DNA of 7,299 bases, from NCBI GenBank assembly GCA_947628335.1, contig CANQZT010000074.1, forward strand, positions 1 to 7,299. Direction: 5' to 3'. Position numbers and translations under genes: made by a program. This DNA comes from an uncultured Clostridia bacterium (lineage in GTDB: Bacteria; Bacillota_A; Clostridia; TANB77; CAG-508). Shown piece by piece: positions 1-7,299 of the stretch. The first letter of the stretch is position 1; every line of letters begins with the position of its first letter. The notes under the pieces are model-generated. The model was not told the DNA's origin, made no database searches, and worked only from the letters and a program-made list of their open reading frames with translations.

Positions 1-1059
1 GCAAAAGAAGAATTAGAAAAAATTGAAGAGATAGACATTATTTTAGGAAATACAGAAAAAAAGGACATTGTTTTACACGTTGAAAAATATATAAATAATA
101 ATAAAAAGCAAGATGTTGTAGCAGATATTATGAAAGAAAAAGAAATTGTCGAATTTGGAACTATATCGTATACAGAAAAGACAAGAGCAGTTGTAAAAAT
201 ACAAGATGGATGTGATAGATTTTGTTCATATTGTATTATACCATATGCAAGAGGAAGGGTAAGAAGTAGAAAAAAAGACGAAATAATAGAAGAAATAAAG
301 CAAATAGCTAAAAAAGGTATAAAAGAAATAGTTATTACAGGGATTCATATTGCATCATACGGAAAAGATTTTGAAAATGATTTTAAATTAATTGATTTAC
401 TTGAAGACATAAATAAAATAGAAGGAATAAAAAGAATAAGATTAGGTTCATTAGAGCCTACAATCATAGATGAAGAATTTATAGGAAGGCTAGTGAAATT
501 AGAAAAAATATGTAATCATTTTCATTTATCTTTACAAAGTGGATGTAATGAAACATTACGACGAATGAATAGAAGATATACTATTGAAGAATTTGAAAAA
601 AGTGCAAACTTATTAAGAGAAAATTTTGACAGTTGTGCATTAACAACTGATATTATTGTAGGTTTTCCAGGAGAAACACAAGAAGAATTTATAAAAACAT
701 ATAAAAATTTAGATAAAATTAATTTTTATAAAATGCATGTATTTAAATATTCACAAAGAAAAGGTACAAAAGCAGCTGTAATGGAGAATCAAATTGATGG
801 AAAAACAAAAGAAATAAGAAGCGATAAATTAATACAATTATCAAATAAAAAACAAATAGAGCAAAATAAGCAAAATATAGGGAAAACATTAGAGGTATTA
901 TTTGAAGAAAAAGATGGTGACTATATAAAAGGTCACACAACAAATTATATTACAGTATATGTAAAAAATGAAAAAGAAAATTTAGAAAATAAAATTGTAA
1001 AAATAAGGTTAGAAAAACTATATAAAGAGGGAATTATAGGAAAAATTGATGAAATGTAA
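1..1059 (+). CDS. mtaB: tRNA (N6-threonylcarbamoyladenosine(37)-C2)-methylthiotransferase MtaB, 5'-truncated by window edge
   Basis: The enzyme adds a methylthio group to t6A37 of tRNAs reading ANN codons, giving ms2t6A, using radical SAM chemistry in the cytoplasm. The frame is open from base 1, so the ATG at 130 is internal; 352 residues are visible against about 450 in B. subtilis YqeV, so roughly 90-100 N-terminal residues lie outside, including most of the UPF0004 domain with the auxiliary-cluster cysteines. Seen here: the radical SAM CxxxCxxC motif (GCDRFCSYC, cysteines at bases 211, 223 and 232) followed by IIPYARGRVRSR, typical of MtaB; GIHIASYG near visible residue 114; HLSLQSGC near 175; DIIVGFPGET near 217; and a TRAM-like tail from about 290. 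The GIH(x)SYG and RGRVRSR motifs favour MtaB over MiaB or RimO. No clear terminator follows; the next gene has its own promoter. Confidence 0.93.
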   Translation, partial: AKEELEKIEEIDIILGNTEKKDIVLHVEKYINNNKKQDVVADIMKEKEIVEFGTISYTEKTRAVVKIQDGCDRFCSYCIIPYARGRVRSRKKDEIIEEIKQIAKKGIKEIVITGIHIASYGKDFENDFKLIDLLEDINKIEGIKRIRLGSLEPTIIDEEFIGRLVKLEKICNHFHLSLQSGCNETLRRMNRRYTIEEFEKSANLLRENFDSCALTTDIIVGFPGETQEEFIKTYKNLDKINFYKMHVFKYSQRKGTKAAVMENQIDGKTKEIRSDKLIQLSNKKQIEQNKQNIGKTLEVLFEEKDGDYIKGHTTNYITVYVKNEKENLENKIVKIRLEKLYKEGIIGKIDEM

Positions 1060-1113
1060 CAAAAATGCAATAATTTTGTAACTAATATTTAATAATAAAA
1101 ATGCTAAAAACAC

Positions 1114-1142
1114 TTGCTAAATATAATATTATATAGTATAAA
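1114..1142 (+). promoter_or_regulatory. Putative sigma-A promoter for the small repeat protein gene
   Basis: TTGCTA at 1114-1119 and TATAAA at 1137-1142 are separated by 17 bases and lie about 40 bases before the start codon at 1184. The surrounding DNA is very AT-rich, so chance matches to the -10 box are likely; the spacing and the -35 box carry the call. Confidence 0.5.
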
Positions 1143-1183
1143 TATTAATGAAAAGTATAAAAACAAAAGAGGAGGGACAATCG

Positions 1184-1426
1184 ATGAGCGAGAAGGTATA
1201 TGGAGGAGTAGAAACAAATGTAGGAAATAAAGATTTGCCAGCAAAAGTAGGAATGTGGCCAAAGGTAAAAGCATTTTTATTTCAAGAAATTAAAGTTGAA
1301 TTAACACCAGCACAACAAAAATTTGAAGATGACCTAAATGATTTTTTACATATAGAATTAACTTGGCAAGATTTTAAAGATTTCTTATTTCAAGATATTA
1401 CGTTTGGAAAGAAAAAAAATAAATAA
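1184..1426 (+). CDS. Small protein of unknown function (80 aa) with internal W-x3-K-x-FLFQ-[ED]-I repeat
   Basis: I do not recognise this protein. The start is placed at ATG 1184 because AGGAGGG lies at 1170-1176, seven bases upstream; an in-frame ATG at 1148 would add 12 residues but has no binding site and would put the strong site inside the gene. The product is 80 residues, soluble-looking, with no signal peptide, membrane segment or cysteine. Residues 1-24 are polar and glycine-containing. Residues 25-36 (W..K.FLFQEI) recur at 61-72 (W..K.FLFQDI), with a related FLHIELT stretch at 54-60 between them, and the tail is lysine-rich (GKKKNK). Aromatic and acidic residues alternate in a way that suggests amphipathic helices. 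It has its own promoter and a strong terminator, so it is probably a separate, well-expressed transcript between mtaB and rny. Existence as a gene is fairly sure; function is unknown. Confidence 0.8.
   Translation: MSEKVYGGVETNVGNKDLPAKVGMWPKVKAFLFQEIKVELTPAQQKFEDDLNDFLHIELTWQDFKDFLFQDITFGKKKNK
1256..1399 (+). repeat. Two-copy internal coding repeat, period 36 codons
   Basis: Bases 1256-1291 and 1364-1399, exactly 108 bases apart, encode W-PKVKA-FLFQEI and W-QDFKD-FLFQDI. Seven of twelve residues are identical (W, K, F, L, F, Q, I) and E/D is conservative. The DNA copies differ at many positions, which suggests an old duplication kept by selection on the protein, or convergent amphipathic segments. 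Confidence 0.6.
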
Positions 1427-1454
1427 AAATAGACCGTAAAGGTCTATTTTTTTT
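1425..1454 (+). terminator. Intrinsic terminator after the small repeat protein gene
   Basis: A perfect inverted repeat pairs 1425-1435 with 1441-1451 (core ATAGACC/GGTCTAT) around the loop GTAAA, and a run of eight T spans 1447-1454. The left arm begins inside the TAA stop codon. The A-run on the left arm means it could also work on the opposite strand. Confidence 0.9.
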
Positions 1455-1464
1455 GCGTAATCAC

Positions 1465-1493
1465 TTGACAGTTTACAATAATACATATAAAAT
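1465..1493 (+). promoter_or_regulatory. Putative sigma-A promoter for rny
   Basis: A perfect TTGACA at 1465-1470 is followed after 17 bases by TAAAAT at 1488-1493. An alternative -10, TATAAA at 1486-1491, would give a 15-base spacer. It lies just after the preceding terminator and predicts a 5' leader of about 75 bases before rny. Confidence 0.65.
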
Positions 1494-1564
1494 AAAAGAG
1501 TAGGTTTAATATATTATGAAAATTAAAATAGATATATTATTATCGAACATTGAAAATTAAATAG

Positions 1565-1573
1565 AAAGAGGTG
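1565..1573 (+). promoter_or_regulatory. rny ribosome binding site with two candidate starts
   Basis: AAAGAGGTG at 1565-1573 matches the anti-Shine-Dalgarno complement AAGGAGGTG at eight of nine positions. The core GAGG ends at 1571, only three bases before ATG 1575 but nine before the in-frame GTG at 1581. Spacing favours GTG and codon preference favours ATG; the two products differ by two residues. Confidence 0.6.
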
Positions 1574-1574
1574 T

Positions 1575-3122
1575 ATGATTGTGCAAATTATAATCATTAT
1601 CGCCACAATTCTAATCTCGGCAGTTATATTTATTCCAATAGGTGTAGCAATTAGAAAAAAAATAGCTGAATCAAAAATTGAAGGAGCAGAAACAGAAGCA
1701 AAAAAGATATTAGAAATTGCAAATAAAGAAGCAGAAAATAAAAAGAAAGAAGAAATATTTAAGGCAAAAGAGCAAATTATGCAGGAAAGGCAACAATTAG
1801 AGCAGGAGATTAGAGAAAGAAGGGGCGAGATACAAAAACAAGAATCTAGAATTATTCAAAAAGAGGAAAATTTAGATAAAAAAGAGGAAGGTTTACAACG
1901 CAAGGAAAAGGAAATAGACGAAAGAAATAGACTAATTGATGAGAAAGAAAAAGAACTAGACAGTTTAGTTGAAAAGGAACGAGAAGAATTACAAAGAATT
2001 TCAGGATTAACGCAAGAAGAAGCAAAGAAAATATTACTAGATGAGACACAAAAGGAAATAAAAACAGAAACAGCAGCAATCATTAGAGAGGAAGAAAGTA
2101 AGGCAAAAGAAGAAGTCGGAAAAAAAGCAAGAGAACTCTTAACATATGCTGTTCAAAAATGTGCAGCTGACCATACATCAGAAACTACAGTTTCTATAGT
2201 AAGCCTTCCAAATGATGACATGAAAGGAAGAATCATTGGTAGAGAAGGAAGGAATATAAAAGCATTAGAAACGTTAACAGGAATTGATTTAATTATTGAT
2301 GATACTCCAGAGGCTGTTATTATTTCAGGTTTTGATCCATTAAGAAGAGAAGTTGCAAAAATTGCACTTGAAAAACTAATTGAAGATGGAAGAATTCATC
2401 CAGCAAAAATTGAAGAAATGGTAGAAAAAGCAAAAGAAGAAGTAGAAGCAACTATAAAAGAAGAAGGAGAAAGAGCAATTCTTGAAACAGGAGTAATTGG
2501 TTTGAATCAAGATTTAGTTAAACTAATTGGAAAACTAAAATATAGAACAAGTTATGGACAAAATGTGTTAAATCATTCTATAGAAGTATCTAATCTAGCA
2601 AGAATTATGGCTGAAGAATTGGGCTTGGATGCAAAAAGAGCAAGGCGAGCAGGTTTATTGCATGATATAGGAAAAGCTTTAGATCATGATATGGAAGGAA
2701 CTCATGTTGAAATAGGTGTTGATATATTAAAGAAATACAAAGAAAATCCATTGGTAATAAATGCTGTAGAAGCACATCATGGAGATGTAGAACCACAATC
2801 ATTAGAAGCAGTTTTAGTACAAGCAGCAGATGCAATTAGTGCTTCAAGACCTGGTGCAAGAAGAGAAACATTAGAAGCATACATTAAAAGGTTAGAACAA
2901 TTAGAAGAAATTGCAGACTCATTTGAAGGAGTAGAAAAATCATTTGCAATACAAGCAGGTAGAGAAGTAAGAATTATTGTAAAACCAGAAAAAATATCAG
3001 ATGCAGAAATGACAATTATGGCAAGGGATATTGCAAAAAAAATAGAAGCAGAAATGGATTATCCAGGTCAAATAAAAGTAAATGTAATAAGAGAATCAAG
3101 AGTTATAACATATGCCAAATAA
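1575..3122 (+). CDS. rny: Ribonuclease Y (RNase Y), membrane-anchored endoribonuclease
   Basis: RNase Y makes the first cut in many mRNAs in Gram-positive bacteria and acts at the inner face of the membrane. The product is 515 residues against 520 in B. subtilis, so it is full length. In order: an N-terminal membrane helix (about residues 3-26, rich in I and V); a long charged coiled coil, about 30-190, with K/E/Q-rich heptads; a KH RNA-binding domain, about 205-270, with [12 protein letters not shown] at 218-229; and an HD domain, about 330-425, with H334, the catalytic pair H363-D364 in [16 protein letters not shown] at 401-404 and D419. The family-typical C-terminal domain ends in VITYAK. 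All metal-binding residues expected of an HD hydrolase appear intact. The start could be GTG 1581 (see the binding site). It is followed by a strong terminator, then ymdB and spoVS in the same order as in B. subtilis. Confidence 0.98.
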   Translation: MIVQIIIIIATILISAVIFIPIGVAIRKKIAESKIEGAETEAKKILEIANKEAENKKKEEIFKAKEQIMQERQQLEQEIRERRGEIQKQESRIIQKEENLDKKEEGLQRKEKEIDERNRLIDEKEKELDSLVEKEREELQRISGLTQEEAKKILLDETQKEIKTETAAIIREEESKAKEEVGKKARELLTYAVQKCAADHTSETTVSIVSLPNDDMKGRIIGREGRNIKALETLTGIDLIIDDTPEAVIISGFDPLRREVAKIALEKLIEDGRIHPAKIEEMVEKAKEEVEATIKEEGERAILETGVIGLNQDLVKLIGKLKYRTSYGQNVLNHSIEVSNLARIMAEELGLDAKRARRAGLLHDIGKALDHDMEGTHVEIGVDILKKYKENPLVINAVEAHHGDVEPQSLEAVLVQAADAISASRPGARRETLEAYIKRLEQLEEIADSFEGVEKSFAIQAGREVRIIVKPEKISDAEMTIMARDIAKKIEAEMDYPGQIKVNVIRESRVITYAK

Positions 3123-3138
3123 ATTATTATATTGGTCA

Positions 3139-3170
3139 AAAAAATCCAGTGTTTTTACACTGGATTTTTT
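3139..3170 (+). terminator. Intrinsic terminator after rny
   Basis: A perfect 14-base stem pairs 3139-3152 with 3157-3170 (core ATCCAGTGT/ACACTGGAT) around a TTTT loop, ending in six T. It begins 17 bases after the rny stop codon. The matching A-run on the left arm makes it potentially bidirectional. Confidence 0.92.
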
Positions 3171-3230
3171 GCATGATAATAAAAAATTTGCAAATTTTAT
3201 AAAAACATTTTAATTTATAAAATACTAGTG

Positions 3231-3236
3231 TATAAT
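3231..3236 (+). promoter_or_regulatory. Putative -10 box of a ymdB promoter
   Basis: A perfect TATAAT at 3231-3236 lies 33 bases before the ymdB ATG and after the rny terminator, so some promoter is expected here. No good -35 hexamer is seen at 16-18 bases upstream (TTTTAA at 3208-3213 is the nearest), and the TG of an extended -10 is not in register, so it may be weak or need an activator. Confidence 0.45.
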
Positions 3237-3268
3237 GTAAATAAATTTTTTTAGAGAGGAAGAATAAG

Positions 3269-4039
3269 ATGAAAATTTTAGCAGTAGGGGATATTGTAGG
3301 AGAAAATGGTCTAAAAAAAGCCAAAGAAGTGTTACCAACATTAAAGAAAGAAAAAAATATAGACTTTATTATAATGAACGGAGAAAATGTAGCAGGAGGA
3401 ATGGGTATTACACAAAAAAATTATAAAGAAATGTTGAATATAGGTGTAGATGTTGTAACAATGGGAAATCATACATGGGGAAAAAAGGATATATTTAACT
3501 TTATTGATGAACCTCAAATAATAAGACCAGCAAATTATCCAAAAGGAGTTGTGGGAAAAGGATATACAATACGAGAATGTAATCAAAAAAGAATTGCAGT
3601 TATTAACTTAATTGGAAGAACAGATATGAATGTGTTATCAGAAAATCCATTTATAAAAATTAATGAAATATTAGAAGAAATAAAAGATAAAGCAGATATA
3701 ATTATAGTAGATTTTCATGCAGAAGCAACTGCAGAAAAAATTGCTATGGGATATTATTTAGATGGTAAAGTGAATATTATATTTGGAACGCATACACATG
3801 TTCAAACAGCAGATGAGCAGATTTTAGAAAAAGGAACAGCATATATTACAGATATTGGAATGACAGGACCTAAAAAGTCAGTAATAGGAATGGATATATC
3901 AGCCTCTATAAAAAGATTTGAAACTACATTACCAGAAAAATATAAATTAGCAGATGGACGTTGTGTCTTAGAAGGATGTATTTTCGAATTTAATGATATC
4001 AATAGTCGAATAACAAAAGTAGAACGCTTGAAAATGTAG
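3269..4039 (+). CDS. ymdB: YmdB family metallophosphoesterase (TIGR00282; 2',3'-cyclic nucleotide phosphodiesterase)
   Basis: In B. subtilis, YmdB is a dimetal phosphodiesterase able to hydrolyse 2',3'-cAMP and is needed for biofilm formation and the switch away from motility. This 256-residue protein (B. subtilis about 264) keeps the metal and active-site residues at the family's positions: D8 (VGDIVG), E39 and N40 (MNGENVAGG), N67 and H68 (MGNHTWG), H150 (VDFHAEAT), H175 and H177 (GTHTHVQTAD). TDIGMTGPKKSVIGMD near 194-209 is also family-typical. It has no signal peptide or membrane segment, so it is cytoplasmic. The ATG at 3269 has AGAGGA at 3255-3260, eight bases upstream. It lies between rny and spoVS as in Bacillus, but is cut off from rny by a terminator. 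No strong terminator follows, so read-through into spoVS is possible. The in vivo substrate in this organism is inferred only. Confidence 0.96.
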   Translation: MKILAVGDIVGENGLKKAKEVLPTLKKEKNIDFIIMNGENVAGGMGITQKNYKEMLNIGVDVVTMGNHTWGKKDIFNFIDEPQIIRPANYPKGVVGKGYTIRECNQKRIAVINLIGRTDMNVLSENPFIKINEILEEIKDKADIIIVDFHAEATAEKIAMGYYLDGKVNIIFGTHTHVQTADEQILEKGTAYITDIGMTGPKKSVIGMDISASIKRFETTLPEKYKLADGRCVLEGCIFEFNDINSRITKVERLKM

Positions 4040-4090
4040 AAATATGGCGAAAAAACACGATGAAAACTTCCTATTTTTTCCAAAAAATAC

Positions 4091-4119
4091 TAGACAATGC
4101 ATCAAAAATATAATATAAA
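4091..4119 (+). promoter_or_regulatory. Putative sigma-A promoter for spoVS
   Basis: TAGACA at 4091-4096 and TATAAA at 4114-4119 are 17 bases apart, each one base from consensus, 50 bases before the spoVS start. B. subtilis spoVS is described as sigma-H dependent; I looked for the GAAT element of a sigma-H -10 in this gap and found none. Confidence 0.55.
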
Positions 4120-4168
4120 TATACATGTTCAAAATGAAACAAAAATTAAATTTTAGGAGGCAGAAACA

Positions 4169-4432
4169 ATGGAAGTTTTAAAAATCTCATCAAAATCAAA
4201 TCCAAATTCAGTAGCTGGAGCAATTGCTGGTTTGGTAAAAGAAAATGAAAGAGCTGAAATGCAAGCAATTGGAGCAGGAGCGCTAAATCAAGCAATAAAG
4301 GCAGTAGCTATTGCAAGAGGATTTGTTGCACCAACAGGAGTTGATTTAGTTTGTGTACCAGCATTTGCAGAAGTTCAAGTAGAAGGAGAAGATAGAACCG
4401 GAATAAAAATAGTTGTGGAGTCTAGAGCTTAG
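4169..4432 (+). CDS. spoVS: Stage V sporulation protein S (SpoVS)
   Basis: SpoVS is a small Alba-like protein whose loss in B. subtilis affects septation and progress to spore coat assembly; its exact biochemical role is not settled. The 87-residue product matches the whole family length (B. subtilis 86). Conserved stretches are SKSNPNSVAGAIAG near residue 8, QAIGAGALNQAIKAVAIARG near 32-51, FVAPTGVDLVCVPAF, and EDRTGIKIVVESR at the C-terminus. No signal peptide is present. AGGAGG at 4155-4160, eight bases before the ATG, is an ideal binding site and suggests strong translation. It follows ymdB as in Bacillus and ends at a strong terminator. The family also occurs in some non-spore-formers, so it does not by itself prove sporulation. 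Confidence 0.97.
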   Translation: MEVLKISSKSNPNSVAGAIAGLVKENERAEMQAIGAGALNQAIKAVAIARGFVAPTGVDLVCVPAFAEVQVEGEDRTGIKIVVESRA

Positions 4433-4451
4433 AAAAATGTGTAATATAGAT

Positions 4452-4484
4452 AGAGAACAGTTTTATTTTTACTGTTCTCTTTTT
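4452..4484 (+). terminator. Intrinsic terminator after spoVS
   Basis: A perfect 10-base stem AGAGAACAGT (4452-4461) / ACTGTTCTCT (4471-4480) encloses a nine-base T-rich loop and runs into T at 4480-4484. ATAGAT at 4446-4451 can also pair with ATCTAT at 4488-4493. It closes the rny-ymdB-spoVS cluster. Confidence 0.88.
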
Positions 4485-4501
4485 AAAATCTATTTATATA
4501 C

Positions 4502-4530
4502 TTGAAAGTTATGAAAATTTGCTATATGAT
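4502..4530 (+). promoter_or_regulatory. Putative sigma-A promoter for the solute-binding protein gene
   Basis: TTGAAA at 4502-4507 and TATGAT at 4525-4530 are separated by exactly 17 bases, each one base from consensus. The site lies just after the spoVS terminator and 27 bases before the TTG start, so the gene appears to be transcribed independently of spoVS. Confidence 0.65.
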
Positions 4531-4545
4531 ATATAAAAATAAATT

Positions 4546-4551
4546 GGGAGG
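4546..4551 (+). promoter_or_regulatory. Ribosome binding site that fixes a TTG start
   Basis: GGGAGG at 4546-4551 is six bases before TTG 4558. The first in-frame ATG encodes residue 182, in the middle of the conserved domain, so TTG is the only sensible start. Confidence 0.85.
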
Positions 4552-4557
4552 AAAAAA

Positions 4558-6159
4558 TTGAAGTCAAATATTATAAAATATATTTTTTCAATTATAGTAA
4601 TTGGATTAGTTGTGTATGCTATTTATGCTTTATATGGAAAACAAGAAGAGACAAATCAAGTAGAAATTTCAAGTAACAAAAGTGAAGAAGTACAAGTAAT
4701 AACTAATTTACGAGTACCAATAGTTAATTTTGATAATATTAATCCAATACTTAGTAAAAATCAAAATATACAAGATATAGCAAGACTTGTTTATGAACCA
4801 TTATTAAATATAGATAAAAATTATAAAATAGAATTGTGTTTAGCAAAAGAGTGGTCTAAGGTTAGTCAAACATCTTATGTTATAAAATTAAGAGATGATG
4901 TAAAATGGCAAGACGGAAATAAGTTAACAGCAAAAGATGTTCAATTCACGATTGACAGACTAAAAGATGAAAATGTTAGTTCAATATATGCATATAATGT
5001 GCAATATGTAATAAGTGTGGAAGTAATAGATGATAATACAATAAAAATTGATTTATCACAGGAAGTGCCATTTTTTGAGTACAATTTAACATTTCCAATT
5101 ATGTCATATAGATATTATGAAAATGAAGATTTTGTAGCTACTACAAAAAATGAACATCCAGTAGGAACAGGAAGGTTTAAAGTGACATTGGATGGGGAAA
5201 ATGTTGTATTAAAGCAAAATCAAAACTGGTGGAATAAAGCAAATAGTCCTACAAAACTTACTCAAATACAAATTTGTAAATACGGAAATATGGGGGAAGT
5301 ATACAACGCTTTTAAAACAGGTAACATAGATTTACTTACGACAGAAAGTCTAGAAATTGAAAATTATATAGGAACAATTGGATATAGTGAAAAAACATAT
5401 AGTGGCAGAAAATTAGACTATATTGCATTTAACTGTAATAATCGTGAACTTGCAAATAAAGAAGTAAGACAAGCTATTTCATATGCTATAGACAAACAAA
5501 ATATTGTATCTGCAATTTATCAAGACAAATATTATATTTCTAACTTTCCATTAGATTATGGAAATTACCTCTATGAAAAAGATAAAGTAACAAATGAATA
5601 TAATATTGAAAAAGCAAAATCAATATTAGAAGAAAATGGATGGAAATATACATATAAAACATGGCAAAAGGTACAAGATTACAGAACAATGCGATTAAAA
5701 TTTAATTTAGTAGTAAATGCAAGTAATGAGGCTAGAGTTCAAGTTGCAGAAAATATAAAAAATAGTTTACAAAATAACTTGGGAATACAAATTAATATTA
5801 TTAAAGCAAGTGATTCGCAGTATCAAAAATATTTAGAAAACAAAAATTATGATATTATATTAACAGGTGTATATAGTGCATATAGTCCAAATTTATCAAC
5901 ATATTTTGGAGAAAATAATATTGCAAATTACCAAAACGAAACAGTTAATAATTTAGTACAAGAAATAAAAAATATAACAGATGAAAAAGTATTAAAAGAA
6001 AAATATAATTCGTTAATAGATATTTACAAAGATGAAATGCCTTACATTTATTTATATTATAATAGAGAAACATTAATATGTAGCCCAAATTTAAGAGGAG
6101 ATATAAATCCTAATGCTTATAATTTATTCTATAACATAGAATCATGGTATAGGCAGTAA
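4558..6159 (+). CDS. Membrane-anchored ABC transporter solute-binding protein, family 5 (DppA/OppA-like)
   Basis: This extracytoplasmic protein probably binds peptides or a similar solute for an ABC importer. The 533-residue length fits the family. Residues 1-27 form a lysine-flanked hydrophobic helix (KYIFSIIVIGLVVYAIYALYGK) with no lipobox cysteine, so it looks like a signal anchor and not the lipoprotein usual in Gram-positives; a polar linker follows to about 45. Family motifs follow: IARLVYEPLL near 74-83; YVIKLRDDVKWQDGNKLTAKDV near 107-128, the SBP_bac_5 signature region; PVGTGRFKV near 201-209; and VRQAISYAID at 303-312. Cysteines are few (94, 240, 293, 508). Translation starts at TTG, which often lowers expression. 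No permease or ATPase gene is visible on either side, so its partner is unknown. Its substrate cannot be read from the sequence; nickel, peptides and oligosaccharides all occur in this family. No clear terminator follows. Confidence 0.9.
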   Translation: MKSNIIKYIFSIIVIGLVVYAIYALYGKQEETNQVEISSNKSEEVQVITNLRVPIVNFDNINPILSKNQNIQDIARLVYEPLLNIDKNYKIELCLAKEWSKVSQTSYVIKLRDDVKWQDGNKLTAKDVQFTIDRLKDENVSSIYAYNVQYVISVEVIDDNTIKIDLSQEVPFFEYNLTFPIMSYRYYENEDFVATTKNEHPVGTGRFKVTLDGENVVLKQNQNWWNKANSPTKLTQIQICKYGNMGEVYNAFKTGNIDLLTTESLEIENYIGTIGYSEKTYSGRKLDYIAFNCNNRELANKEVRQAISYAIDKQNIVSAIYQDKYYISNFPLDYGNYLYEKDKVTNEYNIEKAKSILEENGWKYTYKTWQKVQDYRTMRLKFNLVVNASNEARVQVAENIKNSLQNNLGIQINIIKASDSQYQKYLENKNYDIILTGVYSAYSPNLSTYFGENNIANYQNETVNNLVQEIKNITDEKVLKEKYNSLIDIYKDEMPYIYLYYNRETLICSPNLRGDINPNAYNLFYNIESWYRQ

Positions 6160-6191
6160 TAATGTAATTAGCAAAAAGATAAGGATAATAC

Positions 6192-6220
6192 TTGAAAATA
6201 ATTTTTTTTTGGTATAGAAT
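6192..6220 (+). promoter_or_regulatory. Putative sigma-A promoter for gap
   Basis: TTGAAA at 6192-6197 and TAGAAT at 6215-6220 are separated by 17 bases that include a run of nine T. It would give a leader of about 60 bases. I saw no CggR-type operator (repeated CGGGAC/TGTC) near it. Confidence 0.55.
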
Positions 6221-6251
6221 AAAATTGTTCTAAAAAGGATAAAATTATTAA

Positions 6252-7289
<1,038 letters not shown>

Positions 7290-7299
7290 AATAATAATA

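Noticed and set aside
1148..1183. Upstream ATG start for the small repeat protein, giving 92 residues
   Set aside because: No Shine-Dalgarno sequence precedes 1148, whereas AGGAGGG sits seven bases before ATG 1184.
743..3324. Several minus-strand open frames of 60-80 codons inside mtaB, rny and ymdB
   Set aside because: Their translations are low-complexity (L, F, S and I runs) as expected from the reverse complement of A-rich coding DNA; they lack binding sites and overlap strongly supported genes.
3802..4083. 93-codon minus-strand frame overlapping the 3' end of ymdB
   Set aside because: No recognisable protein features and no convincing binding site; ymdB on the + strand is certain from its catalytic residues.
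4040..4090. Possible terminator after ymdB (GAAAAAA ... TTTTTTC)
   Set aside because: The arms are almost only A and T, with an 18-base loop and no G/C core, so it is unlikely to act as an intrinsic terminator.

Overview
This is an AT-rich stretch (by eye about 30% G+C or lower) with all seven genes on the + strand. It looks like chromosome from a low-G+C Gram-positive bacterium, most likely a Clostridia-type member of the Bacillota. The main reasons are the gene order rny-ymdB-spoVS, which matches Bacillus subtilis, the strong AGGAGG-type ribosome binding sites, sigma-A-like promoters with 17-base spacers, and intrinsic terminators with U tracts. SpoVS points to a spore-former or a descendant of one. 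The standard bacterial code is enough: no reading frame contains an in-frame TGA. I see no mobile element, CRISPR array, tRNA or rRNA.

Layout: 1-1059 is the 3' part of mtaB, a tRNA methylthiotransferase of the radical SAM superfamily; the left edge of the window cuts off its N-terminus. 1184-1426 encodes an unrecognised 80-residue protein with an internal repeat and its own promoter and terminator. 1575-3122 is rny (RNase Y), 3269-4039 is ymdB (metallophosphoesterase) and 4169-4432 is spoVS. 4558-6159 encodes a family 5 (DppA/OppA-like) solute-binding protein that starts at TTG and carries an uncleaved-looking membrane anchor instead of a lipobox. 6288-7289 is a complete glyceraldehyde-3-phosphate dehydrogenase gene. 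No gap between genes exceeds 150 bases, and the gaps hold mostly promoters and terminators.

How the genes relate: RNase Y starts mRNA decay at the membrane. YmdB is a phosphodiesterase that, in B. subtilis, steers the choice between motility, biofilm formation and sporulation. SpoVS is a small DNA-binding-type protein of the same developmental network. Here the three keep their order, but each appears to have its own promoter, and strong terminators follow rny and spoVS, so the cluster reads as neighbours and not as one tight operon. mtaB, the solute-binding protein and GAPDH serve tRNA modification, peptide or solute capture, and glycolysis.

Most of the window is ordinary housekeeping DNA. 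I found no convincing new multi-gene system. The best leads are the small repeat protein between mtaB and rny, the orphan non-lipoprotein binding protein next to spoVS, and the resemblance of the GAPDH to the enterobacterial/eukaryotic GapA branch instead of the Bacillus type.
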